Positions 17,431 to 27,035 of a DNA stretch of 64,000 bases are shown here, one piece after another. Origin of the DNA: Aureimonas sp. SK2. Its GTDB lineage: Bacteria; Pseudomonadota; Alphaproteobacteria; Rhizobiales; Rhizobiaceae. The notes below the pieces were generated by a model that ran no database searches, was not told the origin of the DNA, and was given only the letters and a program-made list of their open reading frames with translations. Every line of letters starts with the position of its first letter. The first letter of the stretch is position 1. The position numbers and the translations under genes are program-made. The DNA lies in contig NZ_JAPZDS010000004.1 in NCBI RefSeq assembly GCF_029813115.1, positions 62,001 to 126,000 on the forward strand, read 5' to 3'.

Positions 17431-17453
17431 CCGAGGCGGACGGCCCGCCTCGG
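17431..17453 (-). terminator. Hairpin between Mn catalase and the ferritin-like gene
   Basis: Perfect 9-bp stem CCGAGGCGG / CCGCCTCGG around ACGGC, starting three to six bases after the catalase stop. It has no T-run, so it could dampen rather than end transcription into the ferritin-like gene. Confidence 0.5.
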
Positions 17454-17456
17454 GGT

Positions 17457-18383
17457 TCAGCGCGACGCCTTGTAGAGCTTCTGCGCGATCTCGAACATTT
17501 CCTCCGGCGCGTAGTCCGGAGTGAAGGCGCTAGGCACGCCGGTCAGCTGGTGGATCTTGCCGCCCTCGGGCATGCCGTCCACAACCTCCAGCTCGCCCGG
17601 AGGGTCGTCCGGCAGCGCGACCTCGCCGTTGCCCCAGATGCCGGCCATCTCCTTGTAGTCGTTCGGGCTGAACGTATAGAGGCGGCGGTGCGAGCCCTCG
17701 TCGAGGTACTTCTGGCACTCCGGAATCTTGGAGAGCGGGATGTTCGGGGTCGGCAGGAACTTGTCGAGGTCGACGCCGGTGATCTTCTTCAGCGCCAGGG
17801 CGTAGGCATGGGCGTGGACCGAGCCGCGCACGAGGAGATAGCCGCAGACCTCGCGCCCCGTCGGGTCGCTCAGCGTCTCGTAGACGCGCAGCTTATGAAG
17901 GCGCGCGCCGCATTCGAGATGGAAGTTGTGGAGGAGGTCCACCACGATGTTGCCCGTCGTGGTGATGAAGTCGTTGTTCCAAGACACGCCGTTGGAGTTG
18001 ACCGGCATCGCGCCGCCGCCGCCCGACAGGAAGGCCGCGGCGTTGCGCATGTCCTTCATGTCCTCGAAGGGCGCGCCCGAGATGTCGCCGCCGTCGCCGG
18101 CGTCTCCGTCCTTCTTGTCAGGCCCGTTGGCGAGCATGGCGACGCCGTTGGAGACGAGCTCGACATGACCGAGTTCCTCCGCCGTGATCGCGGCGACGAG
18201 GCTGTAGAACGGTCGGAGCTTGGCCTTGGAGCGGAAGTTGAAGCTCTGGAACATGTAGTTCCCGAGCGTCGACATTTCGCCGTACTTGCCGCCGAGCAGC
18301 TCCTGCAAGGCGGCGGCGGCGTTGGGATCGGCCCTTTTCGGTGCAGGCAGGTTGGCCTGCAACTGATCGACGCGCATGAACAT
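17457..18383 (-). CDS. Manganese (non-heme) catalase
   Basis: Cytosolic di-manganese catalase of 308 residues that dismutates hydrogen peroxide. Metal-binding residues are in the expected places: Glu36 in GGKYGEMST, Glu69/70 and His73 in TAEELGHVE, Glu157 in FHLECGARLH and His190 in RGSVHAHAYAL. Length is normal for the family. GGAGAGA precedes the ATG at 18383. A near-consensus EcfG promoter (18416-18441) lies about 33 bases upstream, so general-stress control is likely. The ferritin-like gene follows on the same strand. Confidence 0.94.
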   Translation of the reverse strand: MFMRVDQLQANLPAPKRADPNAAAALQELLGGKYGEMSTLGNYMFQSFNFRSKAKLRPFYSLVAAITAEELGHVELVSNGVAMLANGPDKKDGDAGDGGDISGAPFEDMKDMRNAAAFLSGGGGAMPVNSNGVSWNNDFITTTGNIVVDLLHNFHLECGARLHKLRVYETLSDPTGREVCGYLLVRGSVHAHAYALALKKITGVDLDKFLPTPNIPLSKIPECQKYLDEGSHRRLYTFSPNDYKEMAGIWGNGEVALPDDPPGELEVVDGMPEGGKIHQLTGVPSAFTPDYAPEEMFEIAQKLYKASR

Positions 18384-18415
18384 GGACGGTCTCTCCGGGG
18401 GATCGGTCCGGGCTC

Positions 18416-18441
18416 AACCGTGGGGCCGACGGGGCCGTTCC
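18416..18441 (-). promoter_or_regulatory. EcfG-type promoter of the Mn catalase gene
   Basis: On the minus strand, GGAAC (18441-18437), 17 nt, GGTT (18419-18416): one mismatch from CGTT. Distance to the start codon is about 33 bases, ideal for a direct promoter. Confidence 0.65.
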
Positions 18442-18502
18442 GCGCTGTTTGCATACCCGGGCATGCATAGCTGGCCATCGGCAGACGCAGGGCGCGAGCG
18501 GC

Positions 18503-18531
18503 TTGACGCAGCGCACAAGAGAGCGGATATA
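18503..18531 (+). promoter_or_regulatory. Housekeeping-type promoter for the RNA helicase gene
   Basis: TTGACG (18503-18508), 17-nt spacer, GATATA (18526-18531), within the 333-bp region between the divergent Mn catalase and helicase genes. It leaves a leader of about 180 nt. The rest of this region holds the EcfG site and the hairpin at 18677-18695; no gene is seen. Confidence 0.45.
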
Positions 18532-18676
18532 GGGGCCGTCATGCCGCGCTTGCGCTGCGCCCGCCTTTGATCCCGCCCCGGGACACCGAGCCGAGCGCCA
18601 ACCGCCGGAGCTCGTTTCAGAGCTTCGGCCGCGGTCCGTGCCGTTCCGTTCCCGCGCAGGAGCGTTCGGCCGATCT

Positions 18677-18695
18677 CCGGGACGAGACGTCCCGG
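18677..18695 (+). promoter_or_regulatory. Leader hairpin before the helicase start
   Basis: Perfect 7-bp stem CCGGGAC / GTCCCGG with loop GAGAC, ending about ten bases before the AAAGG ribosome-binding sequence. A structured leader is common for cold-induced helicase genes; a role here is inference. Confidence 0.4.
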
Positions 18696-18716
18696 CATTC
18701 CAGTCAAAGGCATTCC

Positions 18717-20117
<1,401 letters not shown>

Positions 20118-20130
20118 TCGGGACATTTGG

Positions 20131-20155
20131 AAAGGGCGCCGCGAGGCGCCCTTTT
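20131..20155 (+). terminator. Intrinsic terminator of the RNA helicase gene
   Basis: Stem AAAGGGCGCC / GGCGCCCTTT around GCGA, ending in TTTT: a textbook Rho-independent terminator. Confidence 0.9.
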
Positions 20156-20231
20156 CGTATCCGGCGGTTGCTCGGCGCGTCCGCCTTCGCCATATGCCGG
20201 GGAGCAAGGACGCGACGAGGAGACTTCGCTG

Positions 20232-20549
20232 ATGGCCGAGACGGTCAAGGTCGACATTCCGCACAAGCTGACGCGCGAGACCGCCCGTCAGCGCATCGCC
20301 GAAGGGTTCGGGCGCATCCGCTCGGAAGCCACCGGCGGCATGCTGAAGTTCGAGGACCAGTGGACCGGCGACCATCTCGACTTCCGCGCGCGGATGATGG
20401 GCCAGTCGATCGTCGGGCGGCTCGACATCCTGGACGACCACGTCCATGTCGAACTCGATCTGCCGGGCTTCCTCGCCTCGCTGGCGGGAAAGCTCACCGG
20501 CAAGATCCAGAAGGAAGGCCAGGTCCTTCTCGAGAACAAGCCGGCCTGA
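20232..20549 (+). CDS. Polyhydroxyalkanoic acid system family protein
   Basis: Protein of 105 residues matching the short PHA-granule-region family: KVDIPHKLTRETARQRIAEGF at the start, then LDFRARMMGQSIVGRLDILDDHVHVELDLPGFLASLAGKL. The fold is a small alpha-beta domain with a periodic beta pattern. Members occur near polyhydroxyalkanoate genes in some species, but none is nearby here and the biochemical role is not established. Its stop lies inside a terminator hairpin (20540-20560) shared with the convergent gene. Confidence 0.75.
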   Translation: MAETVKVDIPHKLTRETARQRIAEGFGRIRSEATGGMLKFEDQWTGDHLDFRARMMGQSIVGRLDILDDHVHVELDLPGFLASLAGKLTGKIQKEGQVLLENKPA

Positions 20550-20560
20550 GGCCGGCCTTT
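20540..20560. terminator. Bidirectional terminator overlapping a stop codon
   Basis: GCCGGCC / GGCCGGC stem with the stop codon TGA as loop, followed by CTTT. It serves the convergent genes on both sides. Confidence 0.7.
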
Positions 20561-20568
20561 CCGGGCGA

Positions 20569-21087
20569 TCAGGGATCGGGCGTGTTGGCGCTGCGCAGCG
20601 TCGCCTTGTCCGCCGTGACCGTGCCGCCGAGCGACGTGCCCTCGATGGCCTTGACGGTGCCGAGCCCCGGCACGGTGGAGCCGACCTTGACGCGCACGAG
20701 CTCGTCCCGCGTCGCCAGGAGCGCCTCGTCCTGGAAGATCATCACGATCTGGTAGTCGGTCGGCACCGGCTCGCGGTCGCGCACGATCGTGGGCGCCGGC
20801 ATGGCCTCCGCATGGGCCGCCTCCCCGACCGAGCCCGTCTCGATCAGGTCGAGCTTGGGCGGCATGCGCGCGAGCGCGGCCTGCTGGAAGTAGTCCGGGG
20901 ACTGGATCGAGACCGTATAGGACCAGGTGAAGAACGAGGTCGAGCCGATGGCGAGGCAGACGGAGCAGAGGGCGATGGTCCAGTCCGCGAGCGTCCAGTC
21001 GCTGCCGATCTTCGTCAGCACGGCAGGCCTTCCGACGGAACGGCGAACCAGGGAAAGCTCGGGCGGCTGAGGCGCGACCAGGGACAT
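20569..21087 (-). CDS. Hypothetical single-pass membrane protein with periplasmic domain
   Basis: Protein of 172 residues of unrecognised family. A cytoplasmic segment (1-32) precedes one transmembrane helix (about 33-55, WTIALCSVCLAIGSTSFFTW). A periplasmic C-terminal part of about 115 residues ends with a compact region (LVRVKVGSTVPGLGTVKAIEG) reminiscent of short beta-rich domains in type II secretion C-like proteins; that similarity is only an impression. AAGGAGTT lies seven bases before the ATG. It diverges from the PilZ gene across 126 bp. Confidence 0.7.
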   Translation of the reverse strand: MSLVAPQPPELSLVRRSVGRPAVLTKIGSDWTLADWTIALCSVCLAIGSTSFFTWSYTVSIQSPDYFQQAALARMPPKLDLIETGSVGEAAHAEAMPAPTIVRDREPVPTDYQIVMIFQDEALLATRDELVRVKVGSTVPGLGTVKAIEGTSLGGTVTADKATLRSANTPDP

Positions 21088-21213
21088 CGCAGAACTCCTT
21101 GCGTGGAGCTTGCAGCATCCCGGCACGGCGTTAACGAAGAAATGAGACGGGATTTTTCCTCCGCCCTGCCTCGCACTACAGTTAGTGATCGGTAAACGGC
21201 AGGAGCGGACGGC

Positions 21214-21534
21214 ATGCGCGGCGAGCGACGGACGGCGACACGGCGGACGACACGGCTTCGGCCGGGCAAGCTCCTCGGCGCGGACGACGCGTTCCTGTGC
21301 GACTGCGCCGTGGTCGAACGCTCGCCGGAGGGCGCCCGCATTCGGGCCTTCGCGGCGGTGGAACGCGTGCTTCCCGAAACCCTCACCCTCTACGACGAGG
21401 TCGAGACCAAACGCTGGCAGGCGCGGATCGTCTGGGCGCGGGGCGCCGAACTCGGCCTGCGCATCGAGGCGGGGGGCGAGCCCGTCTCCGACGCGGAGCG
21501 CCATCGCATCGCCGGCCCCTTCTACGCCGTCTGA
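21214..21534 (+). CDS. PilZ-domain protein
   Basis: Single-domain protein of 106 residues. The N-terminal Arg-rich stretch (RGERRTATRRTTRLRPGK) carries the RxxxR-type motif used by PilZ domains to bind cyclic di-GMP. It is followed by CAVVERSPEGARIRA, equivalent to the D/NxSxxG motif (ERSPEG). The beta-barrel continues to the end. Stand-alone PilZ proteins of this size are common in alphaproteobacteria and couple cyclic di-GMP to motility or envelope targets. AGGAG precedes the ATG. Binding is likely but the second motif is not canonical. Confidence 0.75.
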   Translation: MRGERRTATRRTTRLRPGKLLGADDAFLCDCAVVERSPEGARIRAFAAVERVLPETLTLYDEVETKRWQARIVWARGAELGLRIEAGGEPVSDAERHRIAGPFYAV

Positions 21535-21567
21535 AGCGCGGCCGGGATCGCATGTCATGAAACGACG

Positions 21568-21600
21568 AGGCCCGCCCCGGTCACTCGGGGCGGGCCTTTC
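21568..21600. terminator. Bidirectional terminator between PilZ and dctA
   Basis: 12-bp stem AGGCCCGCCCCG / CGGGGCGGGCCT with a 6-nt loop followed by TTC, between convergent genes. Confidence 0.85.
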
Positions 21601-21623
21601 GACGCGTCAGGTCGCCTTTGGGT

Positions 21624-22967
21624 TCACTCGGCGGGAACGGCGTGGGGAACGAAAGCCTCCTCCTCCACGGCCGGCACGCTCTCGCCGGCCAGCACGGCCC
21701 GCAGGCGGTCCTGGTCGAGCTCGCCTTCCCAGCGGGCGACGACCAGCGTGGCGACGGCGTTGCCGATGAAGTTGGTGATCGCGCGGCATTCCGACATGAA
21801 GCGGTCGACGCCCAGGATCAGCGCCATGCCGGCCACCGGCACGGAGGGCACCACGGAGAGCGTCGCGGCGAGCGTGATGAAGCCCGCGCCCGTGATGCCG
21901 GCCGCGCCCTTGGACGAGAGCATGGCGACGAGGAGCAGCAGGATCTGGTCGCCCCAGGACAGGTCGATATTGGTGGCCTGCGCGATGAAGAGGGCCGCCA
22001 GCGTCATGTAGATGTTGGTGCCGTCGAGGTTGAACGAGTAGCCCGTGGGGACGACGAGGCCGACCACCGACTTCTTGGCGCCGGCGTTCTCCATCTTCTT
22101 CATCAGCGACGGCAGGGCCGCCTCCGAGGACGAGGTGCCGAGGACCAGGAGCAGCTCTTCCTTGATGTAGCGCAGCAGCGCGAAGAGCGAGAAGCCGTTG
22201 TAGCGGCAGACGGCGCCGAGCACGACCACGACGAACAGGAACGAGGTGAAGTAGAAGACGCCGATGAGGTAGGCGAGGTTCGCCACCGAGCCGATGCCGT
22301 ACTTGCCGATTGTGAAGGCCATGGCGCCGAAGGCGCCGATCGGGGCGGCCTTCATCAGGATGCCGACGACCTTGAAGACCGGTGCGGTGAGCGCGTTGAA
22401 GAAGTCGGTGACCGGACGGCCCGCCTCGCCGATCATCGCCAGCGCGAGACCGAACAGGATGGCGATGAAGAGAACCTGCAGGATGTCGCCGTCGGCGAAG
22501 GCTCCGACCAGCGTCGTCGGGATGATGTTCATCAGGAAGCCGACGATCGACGAATCGTGCGCCTTCTGGGTGTAGGTGGCCACCGCGCCGGCATCCAGCG
22601 AGGCCGGATCGATGTTGAGGCCGGCGCCGGGATGGGCGACGTTGGCTACCACGAGGCCGATCACGAGGGCCAGCGTCGAGAAGGTGAGGAAGTAGATCAT
22701 TGCCTTGCCGACCACGCGGCCGACCTTGGCGAGATCGGTCATGCCGGCGATGCCGGTCACGACGGTCAGGAAGATCACCGGCGCGATGATCATCTTCACC
22801 AGCTTGATGAAGGCATCGCCGAGCGGCTTCAGGCTCGCGCCGAACTCGGGGTAGAAGTGGCCGAGCGTGATGCCGGCCGCGATGGCGACCACGACTTGGA
22901 AATAGAGCTGGGCGTAGATGGGCTTCTTCTGCACAGGTCCGACCTGTGCCATCGGCATGGCTGCCAT
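21624..22967 (-). CDS. dctA: C4-dicarboxylate transporter DctA
   Basis: Sodium/proton-dependent symporter of 447 residues (glutamate-transporter fold, DAACS family) for succinate, fumarate and malate uptake. Hallmarks are the serine-rich hairpin motif [11 protein letters not shown], the TM7 motif [23 protein letters not shown], and the C-terminal motif [22 protein letters not shown]. The ATG at 22967 has GGGAGG upstream. The gene diverges from dctBD and carries a sigma-54 promoter (23044-23059) with upstream activator sites, so it should be switched on by DctD when dicarboxylates are sensed. Confidence 0.97.
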   Translation of the reverse strand: MAAMPMAQVGPVQKKPIYAQLYFQVVVAIAAGITLGHFYPEFGASLKPLGDAFIKLVKMIIAPVIFLTVVTGIAGMTDLAKVGRVVGKAMIYFLTFSTLALVIGLVVANVAHPGAGLNIDPASLDAGAVATYTQKAHDSSIVGFLMNIIPTTLVGAFADGDILQVLFIAILFGLALAMIGEAGRPVTDFFNALTAPVFKVVGILMKAAPIGAFGAMAFTIGKYGIGSVANLAYLIGVFYFTSFLFVVVVLGAVCRYNGFSLFALLRYIKEELLLVLGTSSSEAALPSLMKKMENAGAKKSVVGLVVPTGYSFNLDGTNIYMTLAALFIAQATNIDLSWGDQILLLLVAMLSSKGAAGITGAGFITLAATLSVVPSVPVAGMALILGVDRFMSECRAITNFIGNAVATLVVARWEGELDQDRLRAVLAGESVPAVEEEAFVPHAVPAE

Positions 22968-23043
22968 GTGTGCCTCCCTGGGTTTGTTCGTTCCTTCCCC
23001 GCCGCTCGGCAAAAGCCTGGCGGAAAAGCCTCGCAAACCTCCC

Positions 23044-23059
23044 AGCAAGTGCCGTGCCA
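23044..23059 (-). promoter_or_regulatory. Sigma-54 promoter of dctA
   Basis: On the minus strand, TGGCACG-GCAC-TTGCT is a complete -24/-12 element (GG and GC dinucleotides ten bases apart), about 77 bases upstream of the dctA ATG. Confidence 0.88.
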
Positions 23060-23135
23060 GTTCCGCGCAAAGGTGGCATTCGCCCAGCGCACGGCTCTTC
23101 CGACCGACGGCAACGTTGGTGCCGCCGCCGTATCC

Positions 23136-23151
23136 GTGCGGATTTCCACTC
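23136..23151. promoter_or_regulatory. Probable DctD upstream activator site 1 (imperfect)
   Basis: GTGCG-GATTTC-CACTC, an imperfect version of the dyad in site 2. Its centre is 32 bp (about three helical turns) from site 2, consistent with cooperative binding on one DNA face. Confidence 0.55.
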
Positions 23152-23167
23152 GCCTTCCGGAGGTGTT

Positions 23168-23183
23168 GTGCGATATTCCGCAC
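23168..23183. promoter_or_regulatory. Probable DctD upstream activator site 2
   Basis: Perfect dyad GTGCG-ATATTC-CGCAC ending three bases before the dctB ATG. It resembles rhizobial DctD sites and lies about 110 bp upstream of the dctA -24 element. Confidence 0.65.
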
Positions 23184-23186
23184 GAC

Positions 23187-25007
23187 ATGACCCTCCCGCT
23201 CACCCTCCCGCGCCACACGGTCTTTCGCCTCGCCTCGGCGGGCGGGCTGGTCGTGCTGGCGGTGATGACCTGGCTGGCCGCGGGCGCCCTGGCCGATCGG
23301 GCCACGCTCGAAACCCTCGGTGCGCGCGCCAGAACCTCGCTGCCGCTCGCCATGGCCGTCCTGCGCAGCGAAGTGGATAAGCAGCGGTCCGTGCCGGCCA
23401 TCCTGTCGGAAGATCCCGACATCCGCGACGTGCTGGCCGCCCCGGCGGCCGCTTCGGTCGACCGGGTGAACAGGAAGCTCGAGGATCTGCGGCGCACGAC
23501 GGGCGCAACGGTTCTCTACCTCCTCGACGCAGCCGGCCTGACGATCGCCGCGAGCAACTATGCCGAGCCGACCAGCTTCGTCGGTAGCGACTACGCTTTC
23601 CGACCGTATTTTACGGAGGCGATGCGGTCGGGCGCGGCCGCCCAGTACGCGCTCGGCACAGTGAGCCGTCGCTCCGGCCTCTACATCACCCGCCGCGTCG
23701 ACGTCGGCGACCGGGCGCTCGGCGTCGTCGTCCTGAAGGTCGAATTCTCGGCGATCGAACGGGACTGGGCCGCGGGGGGAGACAAGGTCTTCGTCACAGA
23801 CGCCAACGGGATCGTGCTGGCGACGAGCGAGGCGGACTGGCACTACCGCGCGCTGGCGCCCGTGCCGCCCGATCTTGCCGTGCGGATTCGGGACAGCCTC
23901 CAGTTCGGCGCGGCCCCCCTGACGCCGCTCGGCATCGAGCGCCGGTTCGGCACCGTGCGCGCCGCCGCCACTGGCAATTCCGGCCGCTTCGTCGAAGCCG
24001 CCGAGCCTCTGGACGATCCACTGCTGGCCTGGACGCTGCACCTTTGGGTTCCGGCCGACGCCGCCCTCGCGCAGGCCCGCCTGTCCTACCGCCTCCAGGC
24101 CCTTGCGGGACTGCTGGCGACGGGGACGGGAGGCTTTCTCCTCCTGCGGCGACGCCGCAGCACCCGGCTTCGGCAGGAGGCGCTGCGCGCCGCCTCGCAG
24201 GAACTGGAACGACGGGTCGAGGAGCGCACCGGAGAACTGCGCGAAGCCAATCGCCTCCTGGTCGAGGAAAGCGCGACGCGCCAGATGGCCGAGGAACGGG
24301 CCGAGGCCCTGCGCCGCAGCCTCGACCAGGCGAACCGCCTCGCCTCGCTCGGGCAGATCACGGCTGGCGTCGCCCACGAGATCAACCAGCCCGTCGCCGC
24401 GATCCGCACCTATGCCGAGAATGCCGAGCGCTTCCTGGAGCGGGGCGACGTCGCCACCACGCAGCGCAACCTTCGCAACGTCGTCGGCCTGACGGAGCGG
24501 ATCGGTCGCATCACCGACACGCTGAAGGGCCACGCACGGCGCGGTACCAACCCGCTGGAGCCGGTCAACCTCGCCGAGGCGGTGGACGGGGCGGTGATGG
24601 TCCTGCAGGGGCGGATCGACGCGGCGGGCATACCGATCGCCCGTGACCCCGCCTTGGCGCGCTTCGACGTCCTGGCAGAGCGCGTGCGTCTGGAGCAGGT
24701 GCTCGTCAACCTCCTGCAGAACGCACTCGACGCCATGGAGGATCGGAAGGGCGGCCGCATCGAGATCGTGACCGCCGCCGAGGACGGTTGGATCCTGCTG
24801 TCAGTCCGCGACACCGGACCCGGCATTCCGCCCGACCGCCTCGCCACGCTCTTCACGCCCTTCTCGACGTCCAAGCCGCGCGGCCTCGGCCTCGGGCTCG
24901 TGATCGCCAAGGACATCCTGTCCGAATGGGGCGGCACGCTCGATGCAACGAGCCGGCCCGGCGAGGGTGCCACCTTCACCGCCAGCTTGAGGATCGCGCG
25001 CCCATGA
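23187..25007 (+). CDS. dctB: DctB, C4-dicarboxylate sensor histidine kinase
   Basis: Membrane sensor kinase of 606 residues. TM1 is at about 11-35; a large periplasmic double-Cache domain (about 36-295) contains [11 protein letters not shown] and [16 protein letters not shown], the dicarboxylate-binding motifs. TM2 is near 303-321, followed by a coiled coil (about 330-385). The H-box is [24 protein letters not shown] with His397, and the ATPase motifs are [19 protein letters not shown] and [12 protein letters not shown]. It senses external dicarboxylates and phosphorylates DctD, whose start overlaps the dctB stop (ATGA). A probable DctD dyad abuts its start codon, so DctD may also affect dctB expression. 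Confidence 0.96.
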   Translation: MTLPLTLPRHTVFRLASAGGLVVLAVMTWLAAGALADRATLETLGARARTSLPLAMAVLRSEVDKQRSVPAILSEDPDIRDVLAAPAAASVDRVNRKLEDLRRTTGATVLYLLDAAGLTIAASNYAEPTSFVGSDYAFRPYFTEAMRSGAAAQYALGTVSRRSGLYITRRVDVGDRALGVVVLKVEFSAIERDWAAGGDKVFVTDANGIVLATSEADWHYRALAPVPPDLAVRIRDSLQFGAAPLTPLGIERRFGTVRAAATGNSGRFVEAAEPLDDPLLAWTLHLWVPADAALAQARLSYRLQALAGLLATGTGGFLLLRRRRSTRLRQEALRAASQELERRVEERTGELREANRLLVEESATRQMAEERAEALRRSLDQANRLASLGQITAGVAHEINQPVAAIRTYAENAERFLERGDVATTQRNLRNVVGLTERIGRITDTLKGHARRGTNPLEPVNLAEAVDGAVMVLQGRIDAAGIPIARDPALARFDVLAERVRLEQVLVNLLQNALDAMEDRKGGRIEIVTAAEDGWILLSVRDTGPGIPPDRLATLFTPFSTSKPRGLGLGLVIAKDILSEWGGTLDATSRPGEGATFTASLRIARP

Positions 25008-26347
25008 GCGACCAGGACATGACCGTCGCCTTCGTGGACGACGATGCGGACCTGCGCGAGGCCGGGGCGCAGGCGCTCGGCCTCGCCGGCTGGACGGCCC
25101 TGCCCTTCGCCGATGCGCGCTCGGCGCTGGCGGCGCTCTCGCCCGAATTTCCCGGCGTCCTCGTCACCGACATCCGCATGCCCGGCATGGACGGGCTCGA
25201 CCTCTTCCGGGCGGTGCGCCGGCTCGACCCCGACCTGCCGGTGATCCTCGTCACGGGCCACGGCGACATCGCCATGGCCGTGGACGCCCTGCGGGAGGGC
25301 GCCTACGACTTCATCGCCAAGCCCTATGCCACCGATCGTCTCATGCAGAGCATCGCGCGGGCGGCCGAGAAGCGCCGGCTGGTGCTGGAGAATCGCCGCC
25401 TGAAGGCGCTGGCCGAGCGGGGCGGCGACGACCTGCCGCTGATCGGCGAGAGCCCCGCGATGGAGCGCCTGCGCCGGACCCTGCGCCAGATCGCGGACGC
25501 GGACGTCGACGTCCTGGTCGAGGGCGAGACGGGGTCGGGCAAGGAAGTGGTGGCGAGCGCCCTCCATCGCTGGAGCCGCCGCGCGGCCAGGCCCTTCGTG
25601 GCGCTGAACTGCGGCGCGCTGCCGGAAACGGTGATCGAAAGCGAACTCTTCGGCCATGAGGCCGGCGCCTTCACGGGCGCCGCCAAGCGCCGGGTCGGTC
25701 GGATCGAGCATTCCAGCGGCGGCACGCTGTTCCTGGACGAGATCGAATCCATGCCCGCCGCCCTGCAGGTGAAGCTCCTGCGCGTTCTGGAAACGCGCGA
25801 GGTGGAACCGCTCGGCACCAACGAGCGTCGGGCGCTCGATCTGCGCGTCGTCGCCGCGGCCAAGGTCGATCTCGGGTCGCCGGAAGCACGGGCCTATTTC
25901 CGCGAGGATCTCTTCTATCGGCTCAACGTCGTGACGGTCCGCATTCCGCCGCTGCGCGAGCGCGGCTCGGACGTGCCCCTCCTGTTCTCGCATTTCCTGC
26001 GCCGGGCGGCCGAGCGATTCCGGCGCGATCCGCCGGACGTCACGCCCGCGCTCCTCCAGCGCCTGGCCTCGCACACCTGGCCCGGCAACGTTCGCGAACT
26101 CACGCACTATGCCGAACGCGTGGCGCTGGGGCTCGACCCGGATACGGAGGCGGACGATACGCCCGTCCCCAGCCTGACGCTGCCCGAGCGCGTCGATCGA
26201 TTCGAGGCGGAGACCATCCGGCAGGTGCTGGCGGAGAACGCGGGCGACGTGCGACGGACGGTGGAGGCGCTCGGCATTCCCCGCAAGACCTTCTACGACA
26301 AGCTGCAGCGGCACGGCATCAGCCGCCGCGACTTTGCCGAAGGCTGA
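25004..26347 (+). CDS. dctD: DctD, sigma-54-dependent response regulator
   Basis: NtrC-family activator of 447 residues. The receiver (5-120) has Asp56 in [11 protein letters not shown]. The AAA+ domain has Walker A GETGSGKE (about 174-181), the sigma-54 contact loop GAFTGA (221-226) and the Walker B region [14 protein letters not shown]-terminal Fis-type helix-turn-helix (about 405-447, [22 protein letters not shown]) binds the activator sites. It is expressed with dctB and activates the sigma-54 promoter of dctA. All elements for activity are intact. Confidence 0.96.
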   Translation: MSDQDMTVAFVDDDADLREAGAQALGLAGWTALPFADARSALAALSPEFPGVLVTDIRMPGMDGLDLFRAVRRLDPDLPVILVTGHGDIAMAVDALREGAYDFIAKPYATDRLMQSIARAAEKRRLVLENRRLKALAERGGDDLPLIGESPAMERLRRTLRQIADADVDVLVEGETGSGKEVVASALHRWSRRAARPFVALNCGALPETVIESELFGHEAGAFTGAAKRRVGRIEHSSGGTLFLDEIESMPAALQVKLLRVLETREVEPLGTNERRALDLRVVAAAKVDLGSPEARAYFREDLFYRLNVVTVRIPPLRERGSDVPLLFSHFLRRAAERFRRDPPDVTPALLQRLASHTWPGNVRELTHYAERVALGLDPDTEADDTPVPSLTLPERVDRFEAETIRQVLAENAGDVRRTVEALGIPRKTFYDKLQRHGISRRDFAEG

Positions 26348-26351
26348 TGCC

Positions 26352-26603
26352 TCAAGCCGCTTGGCGCAGGGTCTCGATCACACGGTTCAGACGATCGCGG
26401 CCGGCCTCGGTCAGAACGCCCCGCTCGCCGTCGGGATCGAGGAGGCCCGCTTCCTCCATCTCCCGCACGCCCTCGGCGTCCGCCTTGTGGCCCTTGCCGT
26501 CGTCGAGCACGACGCGCGTCACGGTCTCGCCGCTGACCAGCGAGTGGTAGGCCGCGAAGACCAGGATCGACAGGGCGCCGTCGGACAAGGTGGACTGGCT
26601 CAT
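26352..26603 (-). CDS. Hypothetical protein with winged-helix-like C-terminus
   Basis: Protein of 83 residues, no family assigned. The N-terminal half (LSDGALSILVFAAYHSLVSGE) is predicted helical. The second half (ADAEGVREMEEAGLLDPDGERGVLTEAGRDRLNRVIETL) has the helix-wing-helix rhythm seen at the end of MarR-like domains, including LTEAGRDRL. It may therefore be a minimal DNA- or protein-binding unit; this is inference. It is convergent with dctD (4-bp gap), and an imperfect dyad GTAAC-N8-GTTAC lies close upstream of its start. Confidence 0.6.
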   Translation of the reverse strand: MSQSTLSDGALSILVFAAYHSLVSGETVTRVVLDDGKGHKADAEGVREMEEAGLLDPDGERGVLTEAGRDRLNRVIETLRQAA

Positions 26604-26770
26604 TTCAAGGCTCCGTAACGGTTCTGGGTTACCCTCCTGAACAACCCAACCGCGCATCGGCTCCCGCTTGCGGCGAAGTTTCACACCGAGGCCTGACGGC
26701 GGCGTGAGATGCCTCGACATGGCCCATCTGTCCGCCTACTTCGAGCCTCGACAAGTGCAGGACGTCGAGC

Positions 26771-27028
26771 ATGAGCAGCCCCGTAGACCCCGAGTTGAGT
26801 GCCCTGATCCGCGAAGTCGTCGAAGCCAAGCTGCTCAAGACGGGGTCCGAGGAAAAGCGGATCGCCGAGCAAGTCGCCCGCCAGGGCCTCGCGTCTCTCA
26901 GCGCCGCCGAGCGGGACACGTTCGAGCGCCGCGTCCTGCCGATCCTGTCCAAGCCGATCCGCGAGCAGCTCGCCATCGCCTCGATCGTCCAGCGCGGCGG
27001 CTACGTGCCGCGCAAGATCGTGTTCTGA
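26771..27028 (+). CDS. Hypothetical small helical protein
   Basis: Soluble protein of 85 residues with no signal or membrane segment and no recognised domain. It is predicted almost wholly helical, with charged segments LSALIREVVEAKLL and EEKRIAEQVARQGLASLSAAERDTFERRVLPIL and a short basic end (GGYVPRKIVF). AGGA lies before the ATG. It is divergent from the preceding small gene and convergent with the DUF1513 gene (7-bp gap). Codon use fits the genome. Function unknown. Confidence 0.6.
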   Translation: MSSPVDPELSALIREVVEAKLLKTGSEEKRIAEQVARQGLASLSAAERDTFERRVLPILSKPIREQLAIASIVQRGGYVPRKIVF

Positions 27029-27035
27029 GGAGACA

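Noticed and set aside
21618-23186. Plus-strand 5' extension of dctB across the whole of dctA
   Set aside because: The extension is antisense to dctA; conserved DctB sequence and the start codon begin at 23187.
26604-26770. EcfG-like or sigma-54-like promoters before the two small genes after dctD
   Set aside because: No GGAAC with a matching -10 and no GG-N10-GC pair with good flanks; only a weak GTAAC dyad is present.
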